From positions 62,001-126,000 of the forward strand of contig NZ_JAKRMY010000008.1 in the NCBI RefSeq assembly GCF_022346005.1: a DNA stretch of 64,000 bases, in the 5' to 3' direction. Shown here one piece after another: positions 1 to 8,605 of the stretch. The DNA comes from Corynebacterium sp. ACRPS. GTDB taxonomy: Bacteria > Actinomycetota > Actinomycetes > Mycobacteriales > Mycobacteriaceae. The translations under genes were made by a program, and so were the position numbers. The notes under the pieces are model-generated. The model had not been told where the DNA came from, made no database searches, and saw only the letters and a program-made list of their open reading frames with translations. Positions within the stretch are counted from its first letter, which is position 1. Each line of letters starts with the position of its first letter.

Positions 1-336
1 ACTTCCACGCGTATCGCTCCGCTCATTGACATCATCGCCTTGATGATTTTCGCCATCTCCGCCCGCCTCGCCCACGGCGGATTGAGCTTTTCCAGCTGGG
101 TCGATGCCTTCTGGCCTTGGGCGGTAGGCGCGCTCATCGGCTGGGCCATCATCCTCGCCACAAAGGTCCAGGGCAAGTGGAAAGAGGGCGTTGTAGTCTG
201 GCTGTCTGCCATCATCGGCGGCATGGCCCTGTGGATCATGGTCAATGGCCGCCTGCCCCATTGGAGCTTCCTCATCGTTGCGACCGTGATGTCCGCCCTG
301 TTCTTCTTTGGCTGGCGGCTATTTGCCCGTAAATAA
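1..336 (+). CDS. DUF3054 family membrane protein (5' truncated by window edge)
   Basis: The reading frame is open from base 1, so the gene begins upstream of the window; a TTG at 40 is in frame but lies inside the conserved part. The visible 111 residues start with a TSTRIAPLIDIIALMIF stretch and continue through an ARLAHGG motif, as in DUF3054 proteins. Three further hydrophobic segments follow, and the protein ends in a basic FARK tail. The function of the family is not known. It points toward the lipase gene, with 238 bp between them. Identification rests on the pattern of an acidic first helix followed by R-x-x-H-G. Confidence 0.75.
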   Translation, partial: TSTRIAPLIDIIALMIFAISARLAHGGLSFSSWVDAFWPWAVGALIGWAIILATKVQGKWKEGVVVWLSAIIGGMALWIMVNGRLPHWSFLIVATVMSALFFFGWRLFARK

Positions 337-351
337 ATACGCCCATCCCAT

Positions 352-368
352 GGGAAAGACGCTTTCCC
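352..368 (+). terminator. Hairpin after the DUF3054 gene
   Basis: A perfect 7-bp stem, GGGAAAG and CTTTCCC around the loop ACG, lies 15 bp after the stop codon. CCC and GGG can extend it after a 2-nt mismatch on each side. No T-run follows, so it is at best a weak intrinsic terminator. Confidence 0.35.
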
Positions 369-493
369 TAGGGCACACATCAGTCAAATTCAATCATCAG
401 TTTTTGGCTTTGCGCTGTCCACCTCGCCTCTTGTAGGGGTGATCGGCTCAAAATAACATTTCAAACTAATAGTACGGGAAAAGCTTTTAGTGA

Positions 494-546
494 ATAATTG
501 CCCGTATCCGAACACAGAATTTCAAAATCGGATACCGCTCAATTAT
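494..546 (+). promoter_or_regulatory. Two-part inverted repeat in the lipase leader
   Basis: An outer arm ATAATTG (494-500) pairs with CAATTAT (540-546), and an inner arm GTATCCGA (504-511) pairs with TCGGATAC (528-535). The spacers are 3 and 4 nt and the central loop is 16 nt. It ends 28 bp before the lipase GTG and 14 bp before its ribosome-binding site. It could be an operator or an mRNA leader structure; the sequence does not decide. The rest of 369-574 is AT-rich and shows no gene. Confidence 0.5.
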
Positions 547-574
547 CCCTACAAGAAGTTGAAAGGCTCCCGTA

Positions 575-1969
575 GTGAAAGCTGCAACCCGTAACTATCT
601 AGCGCTTGTGGCCTCAGGGGTTCTCATCACTGCCGCTTCCCCTGTCGCCGGCGCTATCGATTCTGTCGAATCGGCTCCACCGATTGAAGAGAATTCAGAG
701 CTTCCAGAATCCTCTTTTATTGACGAGGCACTTAAAAGCTCAGGACCCGCTGAAGATTCACAAGAGGCGGCATCAATGGCCGAAGAAGCCTCCAAACTCC
801 CTCCCCTTTCATCAGGGCTGTTGGGTTCAGGTGACCATATTGGAGACCAATACACTGCTTTCTATCATGATCCGGTAGACCTCGATTCCTCGGAGCCAGG
901 ACAGCTCTTCCGATCAGAATCTGTGCGCAACCCCAAAAATCCACTTGGCATCAGCAACGTCGGCCCCTATAAGGCAGACCGCATACTCTATTCTTCCACC
1001 AACCGTTCTGGAGAAAAGATCCAAGTAAGCGGGATGGTCATTGAGCCCAAGGCCGAGTGGGGCGGAGAAGGCCCACGCCCTGTCGTAGCATTTGCGCCGG
1101 GAACCCAAGGTTTAGCGGACCGCTGTGCCGCATCTCGTAAAATTGCAGACGGGGTAGGAGACTACGAGCAGTTCTATTTCCATCAGTACCTTAAGAAGGG
1201 CTATGCCGTAGTACTCACCGACTACGAGGGCCTTGGCACCCCTGGCATGCACACGTACATGGATCGTGCATCCCAAGGCCATACGGTCCTCGATAGCATT
1301 CGAGCTGCGCAGCAACTGGATGGCTGGGACATTAACGAATCCAACCCAGTATTCATCAATGGCTATTCCCAAGGCGGAGGAGCCGCTGCCGCTGCCGCCG
1401 AGCTATATGACGACTATGCTCCGGAGCTCAACATCAAGCTTGCGACTATTGGTGCTGCCCCAACAGATCTAACGTTGTTGCCTTCTGCCCTCGATGGATC
1501 ATTGTATTTCCTCTTCGAGGCGTATGCCCTTTTGGGACTAAGCAACTCCTATGGCGAGGATCTGTACTCGCATCTCAATGACAGGGGCACACGAAAGCTA
1601 CAGGATGCGACGAATACCTGCACCATGGGGCTTCTTAAAACCGCCGACACTACCGTGGAGCGGATCAGCAACGATGGCAGGAACGTGCAGGACTTTATTG
1701 ACAGCGAGCCTTTCAAATCGATACTGGCAGAGCAGCATATTGGCTACGATGCACCCGCTATTCCAGTCGTCATCACGCATGGCCGCGGTGACGACGTTAT
1801 TCCGTTTTCTACCGCTGAAAAGCTCGTCGATGAATGGACTGAGCGCGGCACCGATGTCACTTTCATCCCCAATAACGCCCACACTCACCCGACCGGTACC
1901 ATCCCGCACATCATCGAATCAGTAAAAGCGATCGACGCCACCCTACAGCACGAGAAGGGAAGCCAGTAA
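575..1969 (+). CDS. Secreted lipase of the secretory (LIP) lipase family
   Basis: A 464-residue protein probably exported to hydrolyse acylglycerols or other esters. It begins with a GTG preceded at 8 bp by GAAAGG. A Sec signal peptide (MKAATRN then a hydrophobic stretch ending VAGA) comes first, followed by a low-complexity acidic linker to about residue 80. The alpha/beta-hydrolase core has the nucleophile elbow GYSQGGG (Ser265), a likely acid in HGRGDDVIPF and a likely catalytic histidine in NNAHTHPTG. Length and motif order fit the secretory lipases (PF03583) common in lipid-dependent skin corynebacteria. It stands alone between a DUF3054 gene and the convergent mycolate operon. The substrate is not predictable from sequence; the family assignment is fairly secure. 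Confidence 0.85.
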   Translation: MKAATRNYLALVASGVLITAASPVAGAIDSVESAPPIEENSELPESSFIDEALKSSGPAEDSQEAASMAEEASKLPPLSSGLLGSGDHIGDQYTAFYHDPVDLDSSEPGQLFRSESVRNPKNPLGISNVGPYKADRILYSSTNRSGEKIQVSGMVIEPKAEWGGEGPRPVVAFAPGTQGLADRCAASRKIADGVGDYEQFYFHQYLKKGYAVVLTDYEGLGTPGMHTYMDRASQGHTVLDSIRAAQQLDGWDINESNPVFINGYSQGGGAAAAAAELYDDYAPELNIKLATIGAAPTDLTLLPSALDGSLYFLFEAYALLGLSNSYGEDLYSHLNDRGTRKLQDATNTCTMGLLKTADTTVERISNDGRNVQDFIDSEPFKSILAEQHIGYDAPAIPVVITHGRGDDVIPFSTAEKLVDEWTERGTDVTFIPNNAHTHPTGTIPHIIESVKAIDATLQHEKGSQ

Positions 1970-1998
1970 ATACTTGCTCTCCCCCTACACCATGTAAA

Positions 1999-2030
1999 AA
2001 GGCTCCGAGGCAAACAAGCCTCGAAGCCTT
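1999..2030 (-). terminator. Intrinsic terminator of the mycolate operon
   Basis: The two arms AAGGCT-c-CGAGGC and GCCTCG-a-AGCCTT pair around AAACAA. Read on the minus strand the stem is followed by a short T-run (TTTTTA including the stem end). It lies 24 bp after the stop of the 35-codon gene, the expected spacing. Read on the plus strand it has no T-run and can act only weakly for the lipase gene. Confidence 0.75.
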
Positions 2031-2054
2031 AAATATGTGCGAAATATTCTCAGC

Positions 2055-2162
2055 TTAGAACGGCACGTTGATTGGCACGCCCGCTGCGAACTGGTTGTAC
2101 GCCCAGTAAGCGTAGCCAATGATCTCACCAATCAGGTCGAGAGCGTAGAGCAAATTAAACAA
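2055..2162 (-). CDS. Small 35-residue hydrophobic/aromatic peptide at the end of the mycolate operon
   Basis: The frame reads TTG, then FNLLYALDLIGEIIGYAYW, then AYNQFAAGVPINVPF and a TAA stop. A textbook ribosome-binding site, AAGGAG (2169-2174 on the complement), sits 6 nt before the TTG. It lies 61 bp downstream of accD on the same strand and is followed after 24 bp by an intrinsic terminator, so it looks like the last gene of the operon. The peptide is amphipathic or hydrophobic, rich in Tyr, Leu and Ile, and has no signal peptide. Corynebacteria export very small outer-membrane (mycomembrane) porin-like peptides of similar size (PorA, PorH), some of them mycoloylated; a similar role is a guess from size, composition and context. 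No family was recognised. Confidence 0.65.
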   Translation of the reverse strand: MFNLLYALDLIGEIIGYAYWAYNQFAAGVPINVPF

Positions 2163-2223
2163 GGGATTCTCCTTCAGCTGTCACGAAACTCTTATTTAGG
2201 TATCGCGACGCCGTAGCACCGCG

Positions 2224-3780
2224 TTACATCGGCGCAATATTGTGCTTTTTGGGCAGGTCATGCGCCGACTTCGTAGCCAATTGCCGCAGCGCCTGGCGCA
2301 GGGCAATGCGCGATTGATTCGGCTGAATCATGGCATCGAGGTAGCCGCGTTCCGCCGCAACGTAGGGTGCCGTCATGGTCTCATCGTAGAAGTCCATGAA
2401 CATCTTCTTGGTCATCTCGCGCTGCTCTGGGGTCTCGGCGGCCTCGAGCTGCTTGCCTGCGATCATGACCACGGCGGCGGCCGCGCCCATGACGGCGATC
2501 TGCGCGGTAGGCCACGCCAAGTTAATATCGCCGCTTAAGTTCTTCGACCCCATGACGGCATAGGCGCCGCCGTAGGCCTTGCGCACGATGAGCGAGACCT
2601 TCGGCACGGTCGCCTCCACGACCGCGAAGGCAAACTTCGCACCGCGGTGAATCAGGCCCACCTTCTCCTGCTCTACGCCCGGCAGGTAGCCAGGCGTATC
2701 GACGACGAAGACGAGCGGAACGTTATAGGCATCGCAGATGCGGATAAATCGCGCGCCCTTATCGGCGGCATCGGCATCGATGCAGCCGGCCAAGTGCATG
2801 GGGTTATTGGCCACAAAGCCCACCGTTTTGCCGTCGATGCGGCCAAAGGCGGTGATCATATTCGGCGCGAAGTTTTCTTGGATTTCGATGAGCTCATCGT
2901 CATCGCCAAGCTGGGTGAGCAAATCCATCATGTCGTAGCCGGCGTTGGTGTCATCCGGCATGAAGGAATCTAGATCCTCGTCTTCGATGATTTCGGCATC
3001 GGAAGGAGCGGGGAAGGTCGGCGACTCGTCAAAGCAGGTCAGCGGCAGGTGATCCAAAATATCGCGCACCATGTCAAAGGCGTCTTCCTCAGAATCCACC
3101 ACGGCAGAGACGTTGCCGTTCAGCTCCTGCTGGCGGGCACCGCCGAGTTCAGCGGAGGTGACGTCTTCACCGGTAACCTCACGGATGACGTTGGGGCCGG
3201 TGACATACATTTCCGCTTCCTCATCCACAGCGATGACAAAGTCAGTGGTCACCGGCGCGTAGACCGCGCCACCGGCGGATTTACCCATCATGATGGAAAT
3301 CTGCGGGCTGCGGCCAGAAAGCGGCAGCTGACGGCGGGCGATTTCGGAGTACATGGCCAGCGAGGTCACAGCGTCTTGGATGCGGGCGCCACCGGAATCT
3401 TGGATGCCGATGACCGGGCAGCCAATCTTGATGGCCATATCCATGATCTCGGTGACCTTCTTGCCAAAGGTCACGCCCACGGAACCGCCGTAGACCGTCT
3501 TATCGTGGGCATAAATGCACACAGGCCGGCCGGATACGCGGCCATAACCTGTAACCACACCATCGGAATAGATGGCCTCCGGGTCACCCGGGGTCTTGCC
3601 CAAGGAACCGGTTTCCACAAAGGAACCTTCATCCAAGAGCTCGTTGATGCGCTGGCGAGGGGTGGTACGGCCTGCCTCGTCGCGGCGTGTGCGGGAACGC
3701 TCGCTGCCTGGATCTTGCGCCTCTTCTAGGCGTTTGCGCAGGTCGGCGAGTTTCTCAGCGGTTGTTTGCTTGGCCGCCAC
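2224..3780 (-). CDS. accD3: Acyl-CoA carboxylase beta subunit (carboxyltransferase) of mycolate synthesis
   Basis: A 518-residue biotin-dependent carboxyltransferase that helps supply the carboxylated acyl extender for Pks13. It matches AccD4 of mycobacteria and AccD3 of C. glutamicum by position next to pks13. The N half contains RLEEAQDPGSERS and the GKSAGGAVYAPVTTDF acyl-CoA binding region; the C half has DTPGYLPGVEQE and RKAYGGAYAVMGSK. The GTG start lies inside the 3' end of pks13 (26-bp overlap), which argues for translational coupling. The alpha (biotin carboxylase) and epsilon subunits are not in this window. The gene is followed by the 35-codon gene and a terminator. Confidence 0.93.
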   Translation of the reverse strand: MAAKQTTAEKLADLRKRLEEAQDPGSERSRTRRDEAGRTTPRQRINELLDEGSFVETGSLGKTPGDPEAIYSDGVVTGYGRVSGRPVCIYAHDKTVYGGSVGVTFGKKVTEIMDMAIKIGCPVIGIQDSGGARIQDAVTSLAMYSEIARRQLPLSGRSPQISIMMGKSAGGAVYAPVTTDFVIAVDEEAEMYVTGPNVIREVTGEDVTSAELGGARQQELNGNVSAVVDSEEDAFDMVRDILDHLPLTCFDESPTFPAPSDAEIIEDEDLDSFMPDDTNAGYDMMDLLTQLGDDDELIEIQENFAPNMITAFGRIDGKTVGFVANNPMHLAGCIDADAADKGARFIRICDAYNVPLVFVVDTPGYLPGVEQEKVGLIHRGAKFAFAVVEATVPKVSLIVRKAYGGAYAVMGSKNLSGDINLAWPTAQIAVMGAAAAVVMIAGKQLEAAETPEQREMTKKMFMDFYDETMTAPYVAAERGYLDAMIQPNQSRIALRQALRQLATKSAHDLPKKHNIAPM

Positions 3781-6700
3781 GTATCTTCTCCTCGATCCAA
3801 TCGTTCATATGCTTGCCCACGATGCCAATGGCTGGCTCGTCCGGCACTGCCAAGTGATCGCCGGGCAGCTGCACAATATCTAGATCCTTAACGATAACGC
3901 CCCAGCCGCCATCCGGATCAATCTCAGCGTAGCGCGGCTCCAGCTCGATCGCACCGTCATGCATCCGCTCGGAGCGGAAAAGCAGCACGGGAACGCTGAC
4001 ATCGGCCCAGCGGTGGAAATCGATCTTGGCCAAAATCTGGTTATCCACGAAGGACGCGCGCTGGTGCTCCAGGACGCCGGCGGATAGGCCGTGTTCGGAG
4101 GCATCCGTAGTGGCCAAGAATTCCGCCAGCATGGTCATCAAGGCATCCTCGCCCATGGTTTCCAGCATCTCGTACGGCGGCTCGAAGTCTAGGCCGTAGG
4201 TCTTCTTGGCAAAGGCAGCGTAGCGCTCCCACCGGGCGCGGGTTTCTTCCGGCGTATCCGGTGCCGGGTGGGAGGGCTGCGTGGTATCGAGCAAGGAAAT
4301 GAAGGCGACCTCGGCGCTCTCTTCCCCGCGCTTGCTGCGCTCTGCCAGCTGGTAGGCCACCTCATAGGCCAAGGCGCCACCAAAGGACCAACCGCCAAGG
4401 ACGACCTTGCGGCCGCGCGCAGAGCGAACGATATCCTCAATATAGGCTGCGGCGCGCTCCTCTAAGGAGCCTTCAATCCTTTCGACGCCGTAAACGGCGA
4501 CATCCGCTGGCAGCCGCCGGGTCAGCGGCTGATAGACCACCGTGGTTCCACCGGCCGGGTGGAACATGAATACGGCTGGGCCATCGGCCTCGCGCAGGAC
4601 GCGAATATTTCCCTCCACCTCGGTCTCAAGGCCCTCACGGACCAGGTCAGCCAAGGTTTCCAGTGCTTCGGCGTCGAGAACCTGCTGCGCGGTGACATCG
4701 ATGTGGGCGCGCTCGCGCAAACGCTCGGCGATCTGTGCTGCCGCTTCCTCAGAGATCTCCGGAAGCGGCGAGGTCACGCCCGCCGGGGCCTTGCCGGTAA
4801 TGCTTGCCCACGTGCCAAAGACCATGCGTTCAGAGGCATCGCGCGGGGCGACGCCCACGCCCTGCTCCGAGTCTTGGGTGGTCTCGTCTGCTGCGGGTGC
4901 CGCGGACTCGGTAGTCGACGCAGCATCGGCACTGTTCTCACTGTTATCAATGCGGCCGCCGGCAACGGCTTCCTCAACCATGGTGATGACGTCTGCCAAG
5001 GAGGCATCGCGAAGCGCCTGCACCTGCAGCGGTGGAATCTGGAAGTCATTTTCCACGCGGTTTTTAATGCGCATGCCCATCAGGGAATCGAGGCCCAGGT
5101 CAATCAGCGGCAGCTCGCGCGGCAGATCCGAGACGTCATATCCCATGGATTCGGACACGATAAGCGCCAGGCGGTCCTCGACGGTTTCTTGGCGCGGATC
5201 CCAGCGCACCGCGTCTACATTCGCGTCATCGGCAGTCGGCTCCGGGGCGGCGCTGCCCTCTGGCACCGCTGCGACCCCGGGGATCGCACCCGCGCCCAAG
5301 TCCAAGCCGGAGGCAAAACCTTCCGCCAAGAACTCCGTCCGGGTGTCCTGCACGCTGTAGACGGCGATGGACATGCCGCCGATGGACGTGGTGACCACGG
5401 TGGTTATTTCCCCGTACGGAGGGAGATCGCGGTGTTCCTCCGCGGCCACGATGTGCGCCCCAGGCTGCACCGCTTCTGCGGCGGCCTCCACGATGGCCAG
5501 CGTGGACGGGGCCTGATCCGCGTTGGTGGAAAAGGCCACCTTGCCCTCCGGCAGGTTCACGCGAGTACCGGGCAAGCCGGAAACCCCGGCCGAGGGCCGC
5601 GCGTTGGTCCAGAAGCGCTGGCGGTTGAACTGGGTATACGGCGCTTCTGCCTGCGCGCCCGAGCCCAATGCGGCGGCGAAATTCACCGGGGTTCCGGTTA
5701 CGTAGAGCTTGCTCAATAGATCCAACAAGGACTCGGTGGGCTCCACCTTGCGCTTTAGGCTATACAGCAATTGCGCATCGGCCTTGCCCACGGCAAACGC
5801 GGTAGACATCAGCCCCATGAGCGCCACCGGGTTCGGCGAAATCTCCACCAACTGGGTGTGCCCTGCAGCAAAGGCCTGTTCCGTAGCGTCCTGCAGATAC
5901 ACCGGGTAGCGGGTCATGCGCAGCCAGTAATCCTCATCGTGGACGGTGGTGCCGGGGCGGTAGACCTCACCCTTATCCACGGAGGAAAAGAGGGTCGTAT
6001 GCAGCGGGCGGGCCTCCATGCCGGCGATGGCAGCTTCGAGCTCGCCCAAGATCGGGTCGACGGCGGAGGTATGTCCCGCGGCCTTCACGTTGAGCGCGCG
6101 GGCAAATTTTCCTTCCCCGTCGAGTTTCTCCACCAGATCCAGCACCGCCTGGCGGGGACCGCCCACGGTGGTCATGCCGGGCCCGGTATAGACGGCTGGC
6201 TCGATGGCTGCATCGAGGGCGGCGATGTCCTCGGCGGATAGCTCGACGACGGCCATGGCTCCTTGCTCGGCCTCGCTTAGCGATGCCTCTCCCTCGCCCA
6301 TCAAGCGCGCGCGGTGGCAGGCAATAATCATCGCATCCCGCGCGGAAATGCCACCTGCGGCATAGGCCGCGGCGATTTCACCCATGGACATGCCTATAAC
6401 GCCCGCCGGGCGCACGCCGAAGGAGGCCAATAGGTCCGTCAGCGCGATCTGGATGGCGGTGATGGCAACCTGCGCCGTTTCCGTGTCATAGGTTTGGGAA
6501 TCATCTTCAACGATGTCCAGGATGGACCAGCCCGACTCGAAATCCACGATGTCATCGAGTTCTTTCAGCCGCGCGCTAAACAGCGGCGACAGGGCGATCA
6601 TGTCCTTCGCCATCTTGCGGTGCTGGGAACCAAAGCCGGAATACACGAAGACCGGACCTTGCACCTGCGGGGAATCCGCCGCGGCGATGCCGACAGACAC

Positions 6701-8515
6701 CTTGCCCTCGGCCACCTGGCGCAGGCGCTTAATGGCCTCGTCAGTGGAGCTGGCCATGACAACGGCGCGCGAGCGCGAGTGGTTGCGGCGCGCGATCGTG
6801 CGCGCGACATCTGCTAGGTCTGGTTGTTCTGCCTCGAGGAAATCCGCGAGCAGGCCCGCCGCACGCGCGCGGCGGGAAGGTAAGAGGCCGGAGACCGGCA
6901 GCGCCACCGTGTCGGTGGATAGCTGCGGCTCGGTGGTACGCGGGGTGCCTTGGTAATCCGTCAAGACGACGTGGGCATTCGTGCCGCCAAAGCCAAAGCC
7001 CGATACGCCGGCCACCTTTTTCCCGGAGTATTCCGGCCACTCGCGCGGGTCTTCAACGACCTCGAGGCGCTCGGCCACGAAATCGATATAGCGGTTCGGA
7101 CCAGCGTAATTGATATTCGCCGGGATAATATCGTGCCGCATGGCCTCGATGACTTTGATGAGGCCCACGACGCCCGCGGCGGATTCGGAGTGGCCAATAT
7201 TGGTCTTGGCAGAGCCCAAGAGCACGGGCGATTCGATGCCGCGCCCAGCGCCCAGCACGCGGCCGAGCGCGCTGGCCTCGATGGGATCGCCCAAGATGGT
7301 GCCCGTACCGTGGGCCTCCACATAATCCACGTCCTCGGGCGCCACGCCCGCATCCGCGTAGGCGCGGCGCAGCACGTCTTCTTGCGCTTCTGGGTTAGGC
7401 GCAGTCAGGCCATTCGAGTGGCCATCAGAATTGACGGCAGAGCCCTTGAGGACGGCTAGGATTTCATCGCCATCATCCTCCGCGTCCTGTAGGCGCTTGA
7501 GCACCAGCACGCCGGCGGCATCGGCACGCACGATGCCATCGGCGTCATCAGAAAAAGCATGAATGGCGCTGGTAGGAGAGGTCACGCCGAGCTCCGAAAA
7601 GGCGGTGGAGGCGTGCGGGGCGGCCAAGATATTCACGCCACCCGCCAGCGCTACATCGGCCGCACCGGTGCGCAGATCCTTGATCGCATGATCGACTGCA
7701 ACCAAGGAAGACGAGCAGGCCGTGTCCACATTGATGGACGGGCCGCGGAAATCCAGGGCATAGGAAATGCGGTTGGCAACGATTGCCGAGGAATTACCCG
7801 TGAGTGCATAAGGGTGCATCTCCGTGGGATCGGCGGTAATCAGCATGCCGTAATCATTATTGGTCGAGCCCATGTACACCCCCGTGTGCGTGCCGCGCAG
7901 CTCATTGGCGGGAAGGCCCGCGTTCTCCAGCGCGTGCCATACCAACTCAAGCAGGATGCGCTGCTGCGGATCCATGTTTGCGGCCTCCAGCGGCGATAGG
8001 CCGAAAAACTCCGCGTCAAAGGATGCAATATCGTCGATATAACCGCCGTCGGTATTGTGCTGCGCGATCTTCTCGCTCATTACCGGATCCGCGCTGTACT
8101 CAGACCACCGCCCCACCGGCAGCGGCCCTGTGCCCGCGCGCGATTCAGCGAGCATGGTCCAAAATTCCGGCACATCTTTAGCGCTTGGGAAACGTCCGGA
8201 CAAGCCGATAACCGCAATATCAGTACCCTGTGCAGCGCGAGCTGTGCGCTGCACGCGCGGTGCATCGTCGTGCCGCCCCGCGGGCCCATTAAGCAAGCGA
8301 TTGGCTAGAAGTTCAATCGTGGGGTACTCATACGCCACCGTCGCATCGAGCTGCGTGCCTAAAAGATTTTCTAATTCACCCGACAGCACTACGGCATCTC
8401 GAGAGGAAAGACCATAGTTTTCCAGGGGGGTGGAATCTAAAATCTCTGCGGCCGCTACGCCCGTGGCCTGGGATACCCAGTCACGCAGCCATGCACGAAG
8501 TTGCTCGATGGTCAT
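3755..8515 (-). CDS. pks13: Polyketide synthase Pks13, mycolic acid condensase
   Basis: A 1586-residue type I polyketide synthase that condenses the FadD32-activated fatty acid with a carboxylated acyl chain to give the alpha-alkyl beta-keto precursor of mycolic acid. Domains run ACP-KS-AT-ACP-TE. The N-terminal carrier has the phosphopantetheine serine in GLSSRD (Ser38). The ketosynthase has Cys267 (DTACSSSL), His402 (EAHGTGT) and His442 (NIGHSES). The acyltransferase nucleophile is Ser710 (GMSMGE). The second carrier serine is Ser1144 (LGLDSLMG) and the thioesterase nucleophile Ser1377 (GWSFGG), with a GDHLAVPDEP histidine near the end. All active-site residues are intact. It lies between fadD32 and accD. 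The 90-bp spacer before its start is AT-rich and could hold an internal promoter, but no clear one was found. Confidence 0.96.
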   Translation of the reverse strand: MTIEQLRAWLRDWVSQATGVAAAEILDSTPLENYGLSSRDAVVLSGELENLLGTQLDATVAYEYPTIELLANRLLNGPAGRHDDAPRVQRTARAAQGTDIAVIGLSGRFPSAKDVPEFWTMLAESRAGTGPLPVGRWSEYSADPVMSEKIAQHNTDGGYIDDIASFDAEFFGLSPLEAANMDPQQRILLELVWHALENAGLPANELRGTHTGVYMGSTNNDYGMLITADPTEMHPYALTGNSSAIVANRISYALDFRGPSINVDTACSSSLVAVDHAIKDLRTGAADVALAGGVNILAAPHASTAFSELGVTSPTSAIHAFSDDADGIVRADAAGVLVLKRLQDAEDDGDEILAVLKGSAVNSDGHSNGLTAPNPEAQEDVLRRAYADAGVAPEDVDYVEAHGTGTILGDPIEASALGRVLGAGRGIESPVLLGSAKTNIGHSESAAGVVGLIKVIEAMRHDIIPANINYAGPNRYIDFVAERLEVVEDPREWPEYSGKKVAGVSGFGFGGTNAHVVLTDYQGTPRTTEPQLSTDTVALPVSGLLPSRRARAAGLLADFLEAEQPDLADVARTIARRNHSRSRAVVMASSTDEAIKRLRQVAEGKVSVGIAAADSPQVQGPVFVYSGFGSQHRKMAKDMIALSPLFSARLKELDDIVDFESGWSILDIVEDDSQTYDTETAQVAITAIQIALTDLLASFGVRPAGVIGMSMGEIAAAYAAGGISARDAMIIACHRARLMGEGEASLSEAEQGAMAVVELSAEDIAALDAAIEPAVYTGPGMTTVGGPRQAVLDLVEKLDGEGKFARALNVKAAGHTSAVDPILGELEAAIAGMEARPLHTTLFSSVDKGEVYRPGTTVHDEDYWLRMTRYPVYLQDATEQAFAAGHTQLVEISPNPVALMGLMSTAFAVGKADAQLLYSLKRKVEPTESLLDLLSKLYVTGTPVNFAAALGSGAQAEAPYTQFNRQRFWTNARPSAGVSGLPGTRVNLPEGKVAFSTNADQAPSTLAIVEAAAEAVQPGAHIVAAEEHRDLPPYGEITTVVTTSIGGMSIAVYSVQDTRTEFLAEGFASGLDLGAGAIPGVAAVPEGSAAPEPTADDANVDAVRWDPRQETVEDRLALIVSESMGYDVSDLPRELPLIDLGLDSLMGMRIKNRVENDFQIPPLQVQALRDASLADVITMVEEAVAGGRIDNSENSADAASTTESAAPAADETTQDSEQGVGVAPRDASERMVFGTWASITGKAPAGVTSPLPEISEEAAAQIAERLRERAHIDVTAQQVLDAEALETLADLVREGLETEVEGNIRVLREADGPAVFMFHPAGGTTVVYQPLTRRLPADVAVYGVERIEGSLEERAAAYIEDIVRSARGRKVVLGGWSFGGALAYEVAYQLAERSKRGEESAEVAFISLLDTTQPSHPAPDTPEETRARWERYAAFAKKTYGLDFEPPYEMLETMGEDALMTMLAEFLATTDASEHGLSAGVLEHQRASFVDNQILAKIDFHRWADVSVPVLLFRSERMHDGAIELEPRYAEIDPDGGWGVIVKDLDIVQLPGDHLAVPDEPAIGIVGKHMNDWIEEKIRGGQANNR

Positions 8516-8605
8516 AAACCGTCTTTCCTAGTGGGGTTAATAGAACGACAAATACCTATATCGCTCTATTTTGTCACCTTGTTAACTCAACGTCCGAATC
8601 CAGCT

